A stretch of 64,000 nucleotides of DNA from Pseudoxanthomonas sp. (GCF_027498035.1 NZ_CP114978.1:3038001-3102000); one strand, 5' to 3'; counted from the stretch's first letter, positions 8,918-17,692 are shown. Notes: generated from the letters alone by a model not told the origin. Made by a program: numbers and translations.

Positions 8918-8945
8918 CGAATATCGCTTGCAAGGGCGATATTCG
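8918..8945 (-). promoter_or_regulatory. Inverted-repeat operator upstream of the quiC-like operon
   Basis: CGAATATCGC (8918-8927) and GCGATATTCG (8936-8945) form a perfect 10-bp inverted repeat with an 8-bp spacer, about 150 bp upstream of the quiC-like start. The left arm with flank, GTTCGAATATCGC, nearly equals the remembered PcaR consensus GTTCGATAATCGC. The same CCGAATATCG core lies upstream of pcaI. The gap 8771-9091 otherwise shows only a terminator at 9063-9085 and no coding frame I would accept. Confidence 0.55.
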
Positions 8946-9062
8946 GACAAAACATCTAAGACCTTCGTCCAATGCGTATCGATGCACGGCTCGCTTCGGC
9001 GAGTGCAGTGGGGTCGGATCGAGTGTGTTGGCCGCGGGAGCGGGCCTGTTCGATGCAAAGAA

Positions 9063-9085
9063 AAGGGCCGCTGTGAGCGGCCCTT
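9063..9085 (-). terminator. Rho-independent terminator after tex
   Basis: Read on the minus strand, a 10-bp GC-rich stem (9063-9072 pairing with 9076-9085, 3-nt loop) is followed by TTTTCTTT. It lies 6 bp past the tex stop codon, so it ends the tex transcript and insulates it from the qui operon promoter downstream. Confidence 0.85.
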
Positions 9086-9091
9086 CGGGTC

Positions 9092-11443
9092 TTACTTGCT
9101 GCGTGCCTTGGCGAAGGCGGCGGCCAGGGCGTTGTCGGCCGGCGGGGCAGTCGGCTTGGGTGGGCGCATGGCGTTGCCGCCGGGGCGTCCACCGCGGTCG
9201 TTGTTGCGTGCGCCCCGGTCCTCGCGCGGGCCGCTGGTGGCTGCCCCGGGCACATCGTCCATGCGCCGGGTCAGGGCGATGCGCTTGCGGGCCACGTCGA
9301 CCTCCAGCACCTTCACCTTGACGATGTCGCCGGCCTTGACCACGTCGCGCGGATCCTTGACGTAGGTGTCCGACAGCGCGGAGATATGCACCAGGCCGTC
9401 CTGGTGCACGCCGATGTCGACGAACGCACCGAACGCGGCGACGTTGCTGACCACGCCTTCCAGGATCATGCCTTCGCGCAGGTCCTTGATGTCCTCCACG
9501 CCGTCGGCAAAGCGCGCGGCCTTGAACTCCGGGCGCGGGTCGCGGCCCGGCTTTTCCAGTTCTTTCAGGATGTCGCGCACCGTGGGCACGCCGAACTTTT
9601 CGTCGGTCAGGCTTTCGGCCTTGAGGCTGCGCAGGAAGGCGGTGTCGCCGATGATCTGCTTGACGCCCTTGCCCTGCGCCGCTGCGAGAATGCGCTCGAC
9701 CACCGGATAGGCTTCCGGATGCACCGAGGACGCATCCAGCGGCTGCTCGCCGTCGGCGATGCGCAGGAAGCCGGCACATTGTTCGAAGGTCTTCTCGCCC
9801 AGGCGCGGCACTTTCAGCAGCGCCTTGCGCGAAGCGAACGGGCCGTTCTGGTCGCGATACACGACGATGTTCTCAGCGACCGTCGACGACAGGCCGGACA
9901 CGCGCGTCAGCAGCGCCGCCGAAGCGGTATTCACGTCCACGCCGACCGCATTCACGCAGTCCTCGACCTTGGCATCCAGCGCACGCGCCAGACGGAACTG
10001 GTCCACGTCGTGTTGGTACTGGCCTACGCCAATGGCCTTCGGTTCGATCTTCACCAGCTCGGCCAGCGGGTCCTGCAGGCGGCGTGCAATCGAGACCGCG
10101 CCGCGGATCGACACGTCCAGGTTCGGGAATTCCTTGGCGGCGGTTTCCGAAGCCGAATACACGGATGCGCCGGCTTCGCTGACCACGATCTTCTGCAGCT
10201 TCGGGTTGTTGCAGGCCTTGATGACGTCACCGGCCAGCTTGTCGGTTTCGCGGCTCGCTGTGCCGTTGCCGATGGCGATCAGTGCGACGTTGTGCTGTTC
10301 ACACAGGCGCTTGATGGTGTGCAGCGACTGGTCCCACTGGCGCTTGGGTTCGTGCGGATAGATCGTGTCGGTGGCGACCAGCTTGCCGGTGGCATCGACC
10401 ACGGCGATCTTGCAGCCGGTGCGGATGCCCGGGTCCAGGCCCAGCACCGCGTGCGGGCCGGCCGGCGCGGCCAGCAGCAGGTCCTTGAGGTTGTCGCCGA
10501 ACACGTCGATGGCCTCGCCTTCGGCCTTCTCGCGCGCCTGGTTGAACAGGTCCAGCATCAGGTGCAGGTGCAGCTTGGCGCGCCAGGTCAGGCGACACGC
10601 TTGTGCGAGCCATGCATCGGCGGCGCGGCCCTGCACGCGGATGCCGGCGGCCAACGCGATGCGTCCCTCCGCGTAGGCATTGCCGGCGTCGATGTCGCTG
10701 CCCGGATCGAGTTCGAGCTGGATGAATTCCTCGCGGCGTGCACGGAACAGCGCCAGCAGGCGGTGCGAAGGAATCTTGGCCAACGCTTCGCTGTGCTCGA
10801 AGTAGTCGCGGTACTTGGCACCGGCGTCTTCCTTGCCTTCGATCACCTTGGCGCGGATCACGCCATTGCTGTCCAGCCAGCTGCGCAGCTCGCCCAGCAG
10901 TGCGGCGTCTTCGCCCCAGCGCTCCATCAGGATGGCGCGTGCGCCTTCCAGTGCGGCCTTGGGATCGGCCACGCCTTTCTCGGCATCGACGAAGCTGGCG
11001 GCGAATTCTTCCGGCACGCGGGTGGGATCTTCCAGCAGGCCATCAGCCAGCGGTTCAAGCCCGGCTTCGCGCGCGATCTGCGCACGCGTGCGGCGCTTCT
11101 GCTTGTACGGCAGGTACAGGTCTTCCAGGCGCGATTTGGTATCGGCGGCCAGCAGATCGTCGCGCAGGGCATCGGTGAGCTTGCCCTGTTCTTCGATGCT
11201 GGACAGGATCGCGGCGCGGCGGTCTTCCAGTTCGCGCAGGTAGACCAAGCGCGTTTCCAGGTTGCGCAGCTGGGTGTCGTCCAGGCCGCCGGTGACTTCC
11301 TTGCGGTAGCGCGCGATGAACGGCACCGTGGCGCCTTCATCCAGCAGCGCGATGGCGGCCAGCGCCTGTGCGGCCTGGGCGCCGATCTCGTCGGCGATGG
11401 TCTGGGCGATCTGGCGCGCGAGCGCTGCGGAGAGTTCTGCCAT
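9092..11443 (-). CDS. tex: Tex-family transcription accessory / RNA-binding protein
   Basis: From the ATG at 11443 the product is 783 residues, the usual Tex length; the upstream extension of the frame looks non-coding. The order is an N-terminal helical domain (YRKEVTGGLDDTQLRNLETR), a YqgF/RNase H-like fold with VLGLDPGIRTGCKIAVVD, a helix-hairpin-helix region (LLTRVSGLSSTVAENIV) and an S1 RNA-binding domain near the C terminus (GVVSNVAAFGAFVDIGVHQD). The tail is a basic, Gly/Arg-rich low-complexity segment. Tex binds nucleic acid and affects expression of various genes in other bacteria. The gene is monocistronic with its own terminator. Confidence 0.95.
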   Translation of the reverse strand: MAELSAALARQIAQTIADEIGAQAAQALAAIALLDEGATVPFIARYRKEVTGGLDDTQLRNLETRLVYLRELEDRRAAILSSIEEQGKLTDALRDDLLAADTKSRLEDLYLPYKQKRRTRAQIAREAGLEPLADGLLEDPTRVPEEFAASFVDAEKGVADPKAALEGARAILMERWGEDAALLGELRSWLDSNGVIRAKVIEGKEDAGAKYRDYFEHSEALAKIPSHRLLALFRARREEFIQLELDPGSDIDAGNAYAEGRIALAAGIRVQGRAADAWLAQACRLTWRAKLHLHLMLDLFNQAREKAEGEAIDVFGDNLKDLLLAAPAGPHAVLGLDPGIRTGCKIAVVDATGKLVATDTIYPHEPKRQWDQSLHTIKRLCEQHNVALIAIGNGTASRETDKLAGDVIKACNNPKLQKIVVSEAGASVYSASETAAKEFPNLDVSIRGAVSIARRLQDPLAELVKIEPKAIGVGQYQHDVDQFRLARALDAKVEDCVNAVGVDVNTASAALLTRVSGLSSTVAENIVVYRDQNGPFASRKALLKVPRLGEKTFEQCAGFLRIADGEQPLDASSVHPEAYPVVERILAAAQGKGVKQIIGDTAFLRSLKAESLTDEKFGVPTVRDILKELEKPGRDPRPEFKAARFADGVEDIKDLREGMILEGVVSNVAAFGAFVDIGVHQDGLVHISALSDTYVKDPRDVVKAGDIVKVKVLEVDVARKRIALTRRMDDVPGAATSGPREDRGARNNDRGGRPGGNAMRPPKPTAPPADNALAAAFAKARSK

Positions 11444-11615
11444 TGCGTTGGGTTCAACCGGGACTACAGGGCCGGCGATTGTGGCGTCCTCCGTGCGCCA
11501 GTCCAAGCCGTTGACTTTCACCCCGCATGGGCAGACTGCGGTTTGACGCCGGGCTGGACCGCTGCTAGAAGATCCTGCGGCCGCCCTGGCCATCATCACC
11601 AGACAGGACGTCACC

Positions 11616-11972
11616 ATGACCCTCGATCCGGAGCAGCTGGCAGAACAGCACGTGCGTGAGTTCGCTGGTCCGCAAGACCTGATGCTGCGGCAGGCGGGTC
11701 GCGCGCTGGAGGCCGCCGTCCAGCACTTGCCCGAAGCCGAGCAGATCGCCTTTGCCGACCGCTACATGGAACGGCTGGCTCGGCTGACGCTGCCGCAGTC
11801 GCGGGCCGGCCGCCCAAGTGACGCCATCAAGGGTCAGCCGCCGGTCGTGTCGGGCCTGTTGGGTGACGCCGACCCGCGAACCCAGCGATCACGCTTTCGA
11901 CTGTTGCTGCCGATGCTGGTCATCCTGGCGGTGATCGTGGTTTTACTGATCAAAGGAGTGGGGGCGCAGTAG
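11616..11972 (+). CDS. Small tail-anchored membrane protein of unknown function
   Basis: The 118-residue frame starts at an ATG after an AGGAC stretch. The first 90 residues are soluble and charged, with a helical segment AEQIAFADRYMERLARL. The C terminus is a single hydrophobic segment (LLLPMLVILAVIVVLLI) followed by only a few residues, which suggests an inner-membrane C-tail anchor. No family is recognised. It is divergent from tex and convergent with the MFS gene, so it stands alone. Codon use matches its neighbours, supporting a real gene. Confidence 0.6.
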   Translation: MTLDPEQLAEQHVREFAGPQDLMLRQAGRALEAAVQHLPEAEQIAFADRYMERLARLTLPQSRAGRPSDAIKGQPPVVSGLLGDADPRTQRSRFRLLLPMLVILAVIVVLLIKGVGAQ

Positions 11973-12003
11973 AACACCGTGCGCGTGCTGGGTCATGACC
12001 GGC

Positions 12004-13218
12004 TTACGCGTGCCGGCGATTGGGCAGGAACGCCGCCACGATCCCCAGCAGCGGCAGGAACGAGATCACCTGGTACACCCAGAAGATGCTGGTGTGGTCG
12101 GCCAGCACGCCCAGCACTGCCGCGCCCAGGCCGCCCATGCCGAAGGCAAAGCCGAAGAACAGCCCGGACACCGTGCCGATGCGGCTGGGCATCAGTTCCT
12201 GTGCATAGACCAGGATCGCCGAGAACGCCGAGGACAGCACGAAGCCGATGATCATCGTCAGCACCGTGGTCCAGCCCAGGCTGGCGTAGGGCAGGGCGAG
12301 CGCGAACGGTGCCACGCCCAGGATCGAGGCCCAGATCACCGGCTTGCGGCCGATGCGGTCGCCGACCGGCCCACCGATCAGCGTGCCGGCGGCCGATGCC
12401 AGCAGGAAGCCGAACAGATGCAGCTGCGCGCTCTGCACCGACAGCTGGAATTTCTGGATCAGGTAGAACGTGTAATAGCTGCTCAGGCCGGCGATGTAGA
12501 AGTACTTGCTGAAGATCAGCACCAGCAGGATGCCGACCACCCACATCACGGTGCGACGCGGCAGCGGCGCGACATCGGCTACGACAGCGCGCTTGGGCGC
12601 GTTCGCACTGTTGACCAGGTGCTGTTGGTACCAGCGGCTGACGTAGCTTAGCAGGCCGATGCCGATCAGCGCCGCGCCGGCAAACCACGCCACGCTGGTG
12701 CGGCCGTTGGGCACGATCACCGCCGCGGCGATCAGCGGGCCGATTGCGGTGCCGGTGTTGCCGCCGACCTGGAACACCGACTGCGACAGCCCATGGCGCC
12801 CGCCCGAGGCCAGCCGTGCGATGCGCGAGGATTCGGGATGGAAGATGGCAGAGCCGATGCCGACCAGCATCGCCGCGCACAGCACCAGCGCGAAGCTCGG
12901 CGCGTAGGCCAGCAACACCAGGCCGCACAGCGTGGAGGCCATGCCCATCGGCAGCGAATACGGCGCCGGCTTGCGGTCGGTGCGCAGGCCGATCAGCGGC
13001 TGGAACAGCGAGGCGGTGAGTTGGTAGGTCAGCGTGATCAGGCCGACCTGGGCGAAGCTGAGTTGGAACTGGCCCTTGAGGATCGGATACAGCGCCAGGA
13101 TCAGCGACTGCATCATGTCGTTGACCAGGTGCGAACTGGTGATCGCCGCGAGTACGCCCACGGCGACCGGGCGATGGGTGGAAGCGGGAACTGCCAGTGG
13201 CGGCGCGGTCGTGGACAT
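12004..13218 (-). CDS. MFS efflux transporter, fosmidomycin-resistance (Fsr) type
   Basis: The start at 13218 gives 404 residues; an in-frame extension to 13353 overlaps the divergent regulator and is rejected. The 12-helix MFS protein has the Fsr-like opening SSHLVNDMMQSLILALYPILKG, then GIGSAIFHPESSRIARLAS and GGNTGTAIGPLIAAA, which are close to the family signature. Fsr pumps export fosmidomycin and perhaps other small molecules. A divergent AraC-type gene shares the 85-bp promoter gap and is a likely regulator. The substrate cannot be told from sequence. Confidence 0.85.
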   Translation of the reverse strand: MSTTAPPLAVPASTHRPVAVGVLAAITSSHLVNDMMQSLILALYPILKGQFQLSFAQVGLITLTYQLTASLFQPLIGLRTDRKPAPYSLPMGMASTLCGLVLLAYAPSFALVLCAAMLVGIGSAIFHPESSRIARLASGGRHGLSQSVFQVGGNTGTAIGPLIAAAVIVPNGRTSVAWFAGAALIGIGLLSYVSRWYQQHLVNSANAPKRAVVADVAPLPRRTVMWVVGILLVLIFSKYFYIAGLSSYYTFYLIQKFQLSVQSAQLHLFGFLLASAAGTLIGGPVGDRIGRKPVIWASILGVAPFALALPYASLGWTTVLTMIIGFVLSSAFSAILVYAQELMPSRIGTVSGLFFGFAFGMGGLGAAVLGVLADHTSIFWVYQVISFLPLLGIVAAFLPNRRHA

Positions 13219-13303
13219 GGTGATCGGGACAGGAAGGCGCGCTGCGGCGCGGACCGGGCGCATGGTAGGGTGCGCAGATTCGCCCTTCCTGCGCGATCTG
13301 GTC

Positions 13304-14116
13304 ATGGCTCTTTCCAAAAAGGACATTTCGAGGCGAGCCACGGGCGGCAACACCGGGCGCGAGCGGCCGGTCGTCGAGGCATCGGGGACAGCGGTCTATT
13401 GCCGTGCGCGCGATTACGCCCGCGACACGCATATTCCGCTGCATCACCATCCGGACCGGCATCAACTGGTCTATGCCGAAACCGGCGTGCTGGTGGTCAA
13501 GGCCGGGCATGGCCGCTGGGTCGTGCCCAGCACGCGCGCCATCTGGATGCCGGCGGGCATGGGCCATGCGGTCAACTGCATCGGCGAGGTCCGCATGCGC
13601 AGCCTGTACATCCTGCCCGATGCCATCGCCCACCCGCCGGTTGAGGCCTCGGCCGTCTCGGTGACGCCGCTGTTGGCGGCGCTGATCCACGACGCGGTGG
13701 AGGTGGAGCAGCCTTACGCGGAAGACTCGCGCGACGGCCGCCTGATGCGCTTGATCCTGGACGAACTGCAGACACTGCCGGTGCTGCCGTTGCACCTGCC
13801 CGAACCGGCCGACCCACGCCTGCGCATGATCGGCCAGCGCCTGGAGCAGCAGCCCGAAGACGCCTCTACGCTGCAGGACTGGGCCACGCGCCTGCAGGTG
13901 GACGTCAAGACGATCCAGCGCCTGTGCGCGCGCGAGCTGGGCATGACCTTCGGCCAGTGGCGCCAGCAGTCGCGCCTGCTGCGCGCGCTGGAGCGCCTGG
14001 CCGTGGGCGAGAAGGTGATCGACGTGGCGCTGGCCCTGGGCTACGACAGCCCCAGCGCGTTCGCGACCATGTTCAAGCGCCGCTTCGGGCAATCGCCGAG
14101 CCAGTTCTTCCGCTGA
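13304..14116 (+). CDS. AraC-family transcriptional regulator with N-terminal cupin
   Basis: The ATG at 13304 gives 270 residues. An N-terminal cupin-like sensor (HIPLHHHPDRHQLVYAETGV, then WVVPSTRAIWMPAGMGHAV) is followed by a C-terminal pair of helix-turn-helix motifs (DWATRLQVDVKTIQRLCARE and VIDVALALGYDSPSAFATMF). This matches the NimR/YeaM-like subgroup of AraC regulators, which commonly control an adjacent MFS exporter. It is divergently transcribed from the Fsr-like gene, so local regulation is the natural guess. The inducer is unknown. Confidence 0.88.
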   Translation: MALSKKDISRRATGGNTGRERPVVEASGTAVYCRARDYARDTHIPLHHHPDRHQLVYAETGVLVVKAGHGRWVVPSTRAIWMPAGMGHAVNCIGEVRMRSLYILPDAIAHPPVEASAVSVTPLLAALIHDAVEVEQPYAEDSRDGRLMRLILDELQTLPVLPLHLPEPADPRLRMIGQRLEQQPEDASTLQDWATRLQVDVKTIQRLCARELGMTFGQWRQQSRLLRALERLAVGEKVIDVALALGYDSPSAFATMFKRRFGQSPSQFFR

Positions 14117-14216
14117 CAACGCCAGGCTGGGACGGCGTTCACGGATGGCAGGTTTGACGGCATGGGGAGTGGCTGATAGAAAACGCTACGGCCTTCGGGG
14201 AGGCTTTCCACACGCA

Positions 14217-14855
14217 ATGAGATGGATCTCCATGCCCCGTTTCCCGCTGCCCGCCGCTGTCCTGCACCTGATCTGCCTGGCCACCATGTGCCTGGCGATG
14301 CCGGGATGCACGGCGCCTGCGCGCAAGGGAGACGTCCCCGCCGCTGCTTCCATCCCTTCGAAGGATCCGATGATGAACGCCATCACTTCACCGTCCCTCA
14401 GCGTGGACGATCTCAACCAGCGCGTGCTGCAGCTGATCGACAGCATCCGCACCCGCGACGATCTCGCGCCGCCACACATCCAGCGCCTGACCGGCGTGGA
14501 CGTCGAGGTCAATGCCGTTGACCCCACCGTCTACGGCATCGCCGGCGCCGTGCAGGGCAGCGGCCGCTACAGCCTGGTGTCCTCGCACAAGAACGCCGCC
14601 GGGCAAGTGGACAGCCTGCTGTTCTCGCTGGAACCCAACGACGCTGCCGCGCCCTGCGCCAAGGTCGACGACTACCGCACCGCGTTGTCTGCCGCCGGCT
14701 TTGCCGGCCAGCATCTGCCCGCCGGGCATCGCGGCCAGGAATCTTGGTACTTCACCCGCGACGGCGTGAGCGTGAACCTGCACGTTCGCGACGCGCGCGG
14801 TGCGCCAACGCCGCAGGCCTGCGTGGCCTCTCTGGTGATCGGCGTCTATCAGTAA
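14217..14855 (+). CDS. Lipoprotein, probable immunity partner (X-Tfi) of the adjacent T4SS effector
   Basis: The product (212 residues from the ATG at 14217) has a hydrophobic N terminus ending in MPGC at residue 31, a plausible lipobox, so it should be a periplasm-facing lipoprotein. The rest is a small globular domain without a recognised family; two further Cys residues in the C-terminal half could form a disulfide. The stop lies 18 bp before the effector gene on the same strand. In Xanthomonas, immunity lipoproteins commonly sit directly upstream of XVIPCD effectors, so neutralising the toxin in the producer's periplasm is the inferred role. No direct family match supports it. Confidence 0.6.
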   Translation: MRWISMPRFPLPAAVLHLICLATMCLAMPGCTAPARKGDVPAAASIPSKDPMMNAITSPSLSVDDLNQRVLQLIDSIRTRDDLAPPHIQRLTGVDVEVNAVDPTVYGIAGAVQGSGRYSLVSSHKNAAGQVDSLLFSLEPNDAAAPCAKVDDYRTALSAAGFAGQHLPAGHRGQESWYFTRDGVSVNLHVRDARGAPTPQACVASLVIGVYQ

Positions 14856-14873
14856 CCCTGCGAGGACAAGGAC

Positions 14874-16160
14874 ATGAACGACACGAACGTCGAACGCCGT
14901 ACCCCGCAGACCCAGACGCCGGAGCAGCAGCTCCAGACCATGCTCGATGCCTTCGACAAGGCCAATGCCAAGGGCGACGTGCATCCCGGCCAGGATCTGA
15001 AGGCGGTGCTGGACAGCACCCCTGGCCTGAAGACCAACGTGCTTGATGCCATCGGCAAGAACCAGCTGCAGAAGATCGAAGCGCTCAACGTCGATGGCGC
15101 GCTGGGCGTGTACATGGGCGATTCGCGCACCATCCAGATCTCGCCGGACCAGCTGCACATCGCCCGGACCGACCCGGAGATGCTCAATTCGGTGCGCTTC
15201 ACGCTCGGGCACGAGGTCAAGCACGCGGCCGACCGTGCGCAGATCATGACTTCGGATGCGAATCTGGAGAAAGGCATCAATGCCGTCGCTCAGAGCGATG
15301 GCAAGGTCCACGATTACACCGCGGCCATCAAGCAGTTCAACGAGACCTCGCGCAGCCTGGAGACGCACGCCGAACTCACCGGCTACAACGTGGTGGTCGA
15401 TCAGGTGCTGAAGGACAACCCCAAGGCGACCCTGCGCGATGTCTACAACACCTCGCCCAGCGACATGGATCCCTACATCGAGAAGGGCGGCACCCCGGGC
15501 AACCCGGCCTATACGCCACGCGCAGGCATCACCCTTGATGGCCTGAAGATGCCGGAGACCAAGGAGAACCTGGCCGCGGTCAACACGTACTTCTACGAGG
15601 CGCGTGGCTACCCGCAGCAGAACGTCTCCAACCTGCTGGACTACGCCGGCCAGGTCGAAGCCCAGCTGCATCCAGGCAAGGATGCACCGAAGATCCAGGT
15701 CGACCTGGGGGCCATCGGCGTCAAGGCGAGCGATGTGTCGACCAGCACGCCCTACGTCGATGCCAGCACCATGCACAAGCGTGCGGCGCCTGTGAACGAC
15801 GGTACGTCGCCCGAGCTGTCAGGCAACCCGCTGTACGACGGCGCCGCCGAAGGCCTGGGCCGGACCAGGGCAGGTGCCGCACTGGAAGGACAGGCGTTCC
15901 AGCAAGCCGCCGCCGCGATGGCCGTGCAGGCACAGCAGGATGGCCTGAGCCGGATCGACAGCGTGCATGAGGGCCAGGATGGCCGCCTGTTTTCCATCCA
16001 GGGGCAACCGGGCGCACCCGATGCCCTGCGCAGCCACGTCGACCGCGAACAGGCTGTGCGCCAACCGTTGGAGCAGAGCGCGCAGACGCTGCAGGCGCCC
16101 GCGCCGCAGGTCCAGGCGCGCGAGCAGGACGTGCAGCAGCACGCGCCACTGATGCGCTAG
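14874..16160 (+). CDS. XVIPCD-containing type IV secretion effector with zinc-peptidase-like domain (X-Tfe)
   Basis: The 428-residue protein has no signal peptide. Around residues 105-170 it carries LGHEVKHAADR (H113-E114-H117) and, about 50 residues later, SLETHAELTGYN, which can supply a third ligand. This is the layout of a gluzincin-type metallopeptidase. Residues 315-428 match the XVIPCD secretion tail: NPLYDGAAEGL, a long amphipathic stretch, QQDGLSRIDSVHEG, GRLFSIQGQPG, LRSHVDREQAV, then a Gln/Ala-rich end. XVIPCD proteins bind VirD4 and are injected into rival bacteria by the X-T4SS. The start has GAGG upstream. No T4SS genes lie in the window. The substrate is unknown; the peptidase assignment rests on the HExxH pattern. 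Confidence 0.8.
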   Translation: MNDTNVERRTPQTQTPEQQLQTMLDAFDKANAKGDVHPGQDLKAVLDSTPGLKTNVLDAIGKNQLQKIEALNVDGALGVYMGDSRTIQISPDQLHIARTDPEMLNSVRFTLGHEVKHAADRAQIMTSDANLEKGINAVAQSDGKVHDYTAAIKQFNETSRSLETHAELTGYNVVVDQVLKDNPKATLRDVYNTSPSDMDPYIEKGGTPGNPAYTPRAGITLDGLKMPETKENLAAVNTYFYEARGYPQQNVSNLLDYAGQVEAQLHPGKDAPKIQVDLGAIGVKASDVSTSTPYVDASTMHKRAAPVNDGTSPELSGNPLYDGAAEGLGRTRAGAALEGQAFQQAAAAMAVQAQQDGLSRIDSVHEGQDGRLFSIQGQPGAPDALRSHVDREQAVRQPLEQSAQTLQAPAPQVQAREQDVQQHAPLMR

Positions 16161-16348
16161 CAGCGCGCCAGCGGCCTCCGTCAGTGCCGGTGGCGACGTT
16201 CAACGACCACTTCGGCCCGTTGGCCGCACTGGTGCATCAGCCGGCCGGCGATGCTTTCGATGGCGTGATTGCGGGGTGGCCGTGTCGTCACCTGCCAAGC
16301 ACTCGTGCATGGCTAGCGTGGCGTTTTCCGCATCCGGAGGCGTCGACC

Positions 16349-16522
16349 ATGATCAAGTGGGCCATCATTTTCGCCATCATCGGTGTGATCGCTGGCGTCC
16401 TCGGCTTCGGCGGCATCGCCGGTGGCGCGTTCGCCATCGCCAAGTTCCTGTTCTGGGCCTTCATCATCATCGCCGCGATCCTGCTGGTGCTCGGCGTGAC
16501 GGTCTTCAGGAAGGTCACCTGA
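16349..16522 (+). CDS. DUF1328-family small membrane protein
   Basis: The 57-residue product consists of two hydrophobic segments around a glycine-rich turn (MIKWAIIFAIIGVIAGVLGF, GGIAGGAFAIAKFLFW) and ends in FRKVT, typical of the short DUF1328 (YtjA-like) inner-membrane proteins. CGGAGG lies 7 nt before the ATG. The function is unknown; homologues are often stress-induced. A decayed copy of its 3' end occurs 2.8 kb downstream (19212-19289). Confidence 0.85.
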   Translation: MIKWAIIFAIIGVIAGVLGFGGIAGGAFAIAKFLFWAFIIIAAILLVLGVTVFRKVT

Positions 16523-16582
16523 CGGCGGGTCGGAGGCGGTACCCTGCATCTCGCTTCGGAAGCGGCGCGATGCGGGTGTCGA

Positions 16583-17638
16583 TCAGGCACCGGTCGTGGT
16601 CTGTGCTGCATCCGGGATCGGGCTTGCAGATTGCGAACGATGCGCGGCGCACACGAGCATGCTGCGTGCCGCATCGATCAGTGTTTGCTTGGCACTGTAT
16701 CTGCCCCACTCCGTAACTGCGCCGCCATCCACGTGTCCAATCTCGGGCAGTGCGGGGGGCCGCTTGTGGAGACTGGGAAGAATCCGCCGTGCTTGCGCGT
16801 TGGTGATCGCCCGTGTCAGGACGTAGAAATCGCTCGCGGTCCTGACGGGAAACGCGGCTGATAGCTGCGGGAAGCGCCGGCGCAGGATCTGCGCGATCTC
16901 GTGCATCCAGACGAATGTTCCGGGGAGGTCGATGGAAGCCCCTGGCTGGGGGAACGCCATGCCATGGTCGATGAGCCAGGATGCGGCATCGCGTACGTCG
17001 GCGATCTCGTAGCCCAGGCGTGGGATCCGGCTGACGGTGCCATTGAGCAAGCGCTCGATCACCACCATTGAGCCTGGCACCCTGGCATTGAGCAAAGGCC
17101 CCATCAGGCTTGGCACACTGATGTTGAGCTGGGGACGTGCAGCGGTTGGGCCGAGCAGGTCCCTGGTCGGATCGAAGGGGGCTACGTTCGCGACATCCGC
17201 TGTCTGCCTAGCAGGCCGCAGGCGTTGCGGCGCCATGCCATGCACGGCGATGCACTTGGCGCGTTTGCTTCGCGCCGCTTGCCACAGGGCCTGCGTGGTT
17301 CCCACCTCGTCAGCGGACAGCTTTCCCGAGCTGGGCATCGCGCGGGCGACATTGGTGGCGACCTGGATCACGTACTCGCTGCCGTCGATGGCGTGCTTCC
17401 ACTCGGAGGCAAGGTGGGTTCCGCCTGGCACCAGCTCCAGTCGAGCGGATGTGCCGTTCGGGGCCAGTTGCGCGCGAAGCCGCCGCTCCCCACGCATGTC
17501 AGCCAGGCTCGCTCTCACTGCGAATCCGCGCTCCAGCAGCAGCGAGATGACCTGGCTTTGAAGAAAGCCGCCCGCTTCTGCCACGAACACGCACGGCTTG
17601 GCGGTCGACACCGGTGCTTTGCCTGTCGCGTGGGTCAT
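16583..17638 (-). CDS. Atypical NAD(P)-binding SDR / epimerase-like protein
   Basis: The 351-residue product resembles extended or atypical short-chain dehydrogenases of the dihydroflavonol reductase type. It opens with a beta-alpha-beta unit (CVFVAEAGGFLQSQVISLLL), then RGFAVRASLADM and a helix start at DGSEYVIQVA. The usual TGxxGFxG nucleotide motif is degenerate, and no clear YxxxK pair is seen at the expected place, so catalysis may be lost or altered. It lies 54 bp after a DUF3313 lipoprotein gene in an apparent operon divergent from a TetR regulator. AGGAG precedes the ATG. Substrate unknown. Confidence 0.7.
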   Translation of the reverse strand: MTHATGKAPVSTAKPCVFVAEAGGFLQSQVISLLLERGFAVRASLADMRGERRLRAQLAPNGTSARLELVPGGTHLASEWKHAIDGSEYVIQVATNVARAMPSSGKLSADEVGTTQALWQAARSKRAKCIAVHGMAPQRLRPARQTADVANVAPFDPTRDLLGPTAARPQLNISVPSLMGPLLNARVPGSMVVIERLLNGTVSRIPRLGYEIADVRDAASWLIDHGMAFPQPGASIDLPGTFVWMHEIAQILRRRFPQLSAAFPVRTASDFYVLTRAITNAQARRILPSLHKRPPALPEIGHVDGGAVTEWGRYSAKQTLIDAARSMLVCAAHRSQSASPIPDAAQTTTGA

Positions 17639-17692
17639 CCCGTTGCTCCTGGAAGCGTCGCTGCCTGGTCTTCGACGCAGCTGCCGGCCGCT

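Noticed and set aside
9386..11659. A 757-residue plus-strand frame opposite tex
   Set aside because: It is a shadow of tex, which has all expected domains and its own terminator.
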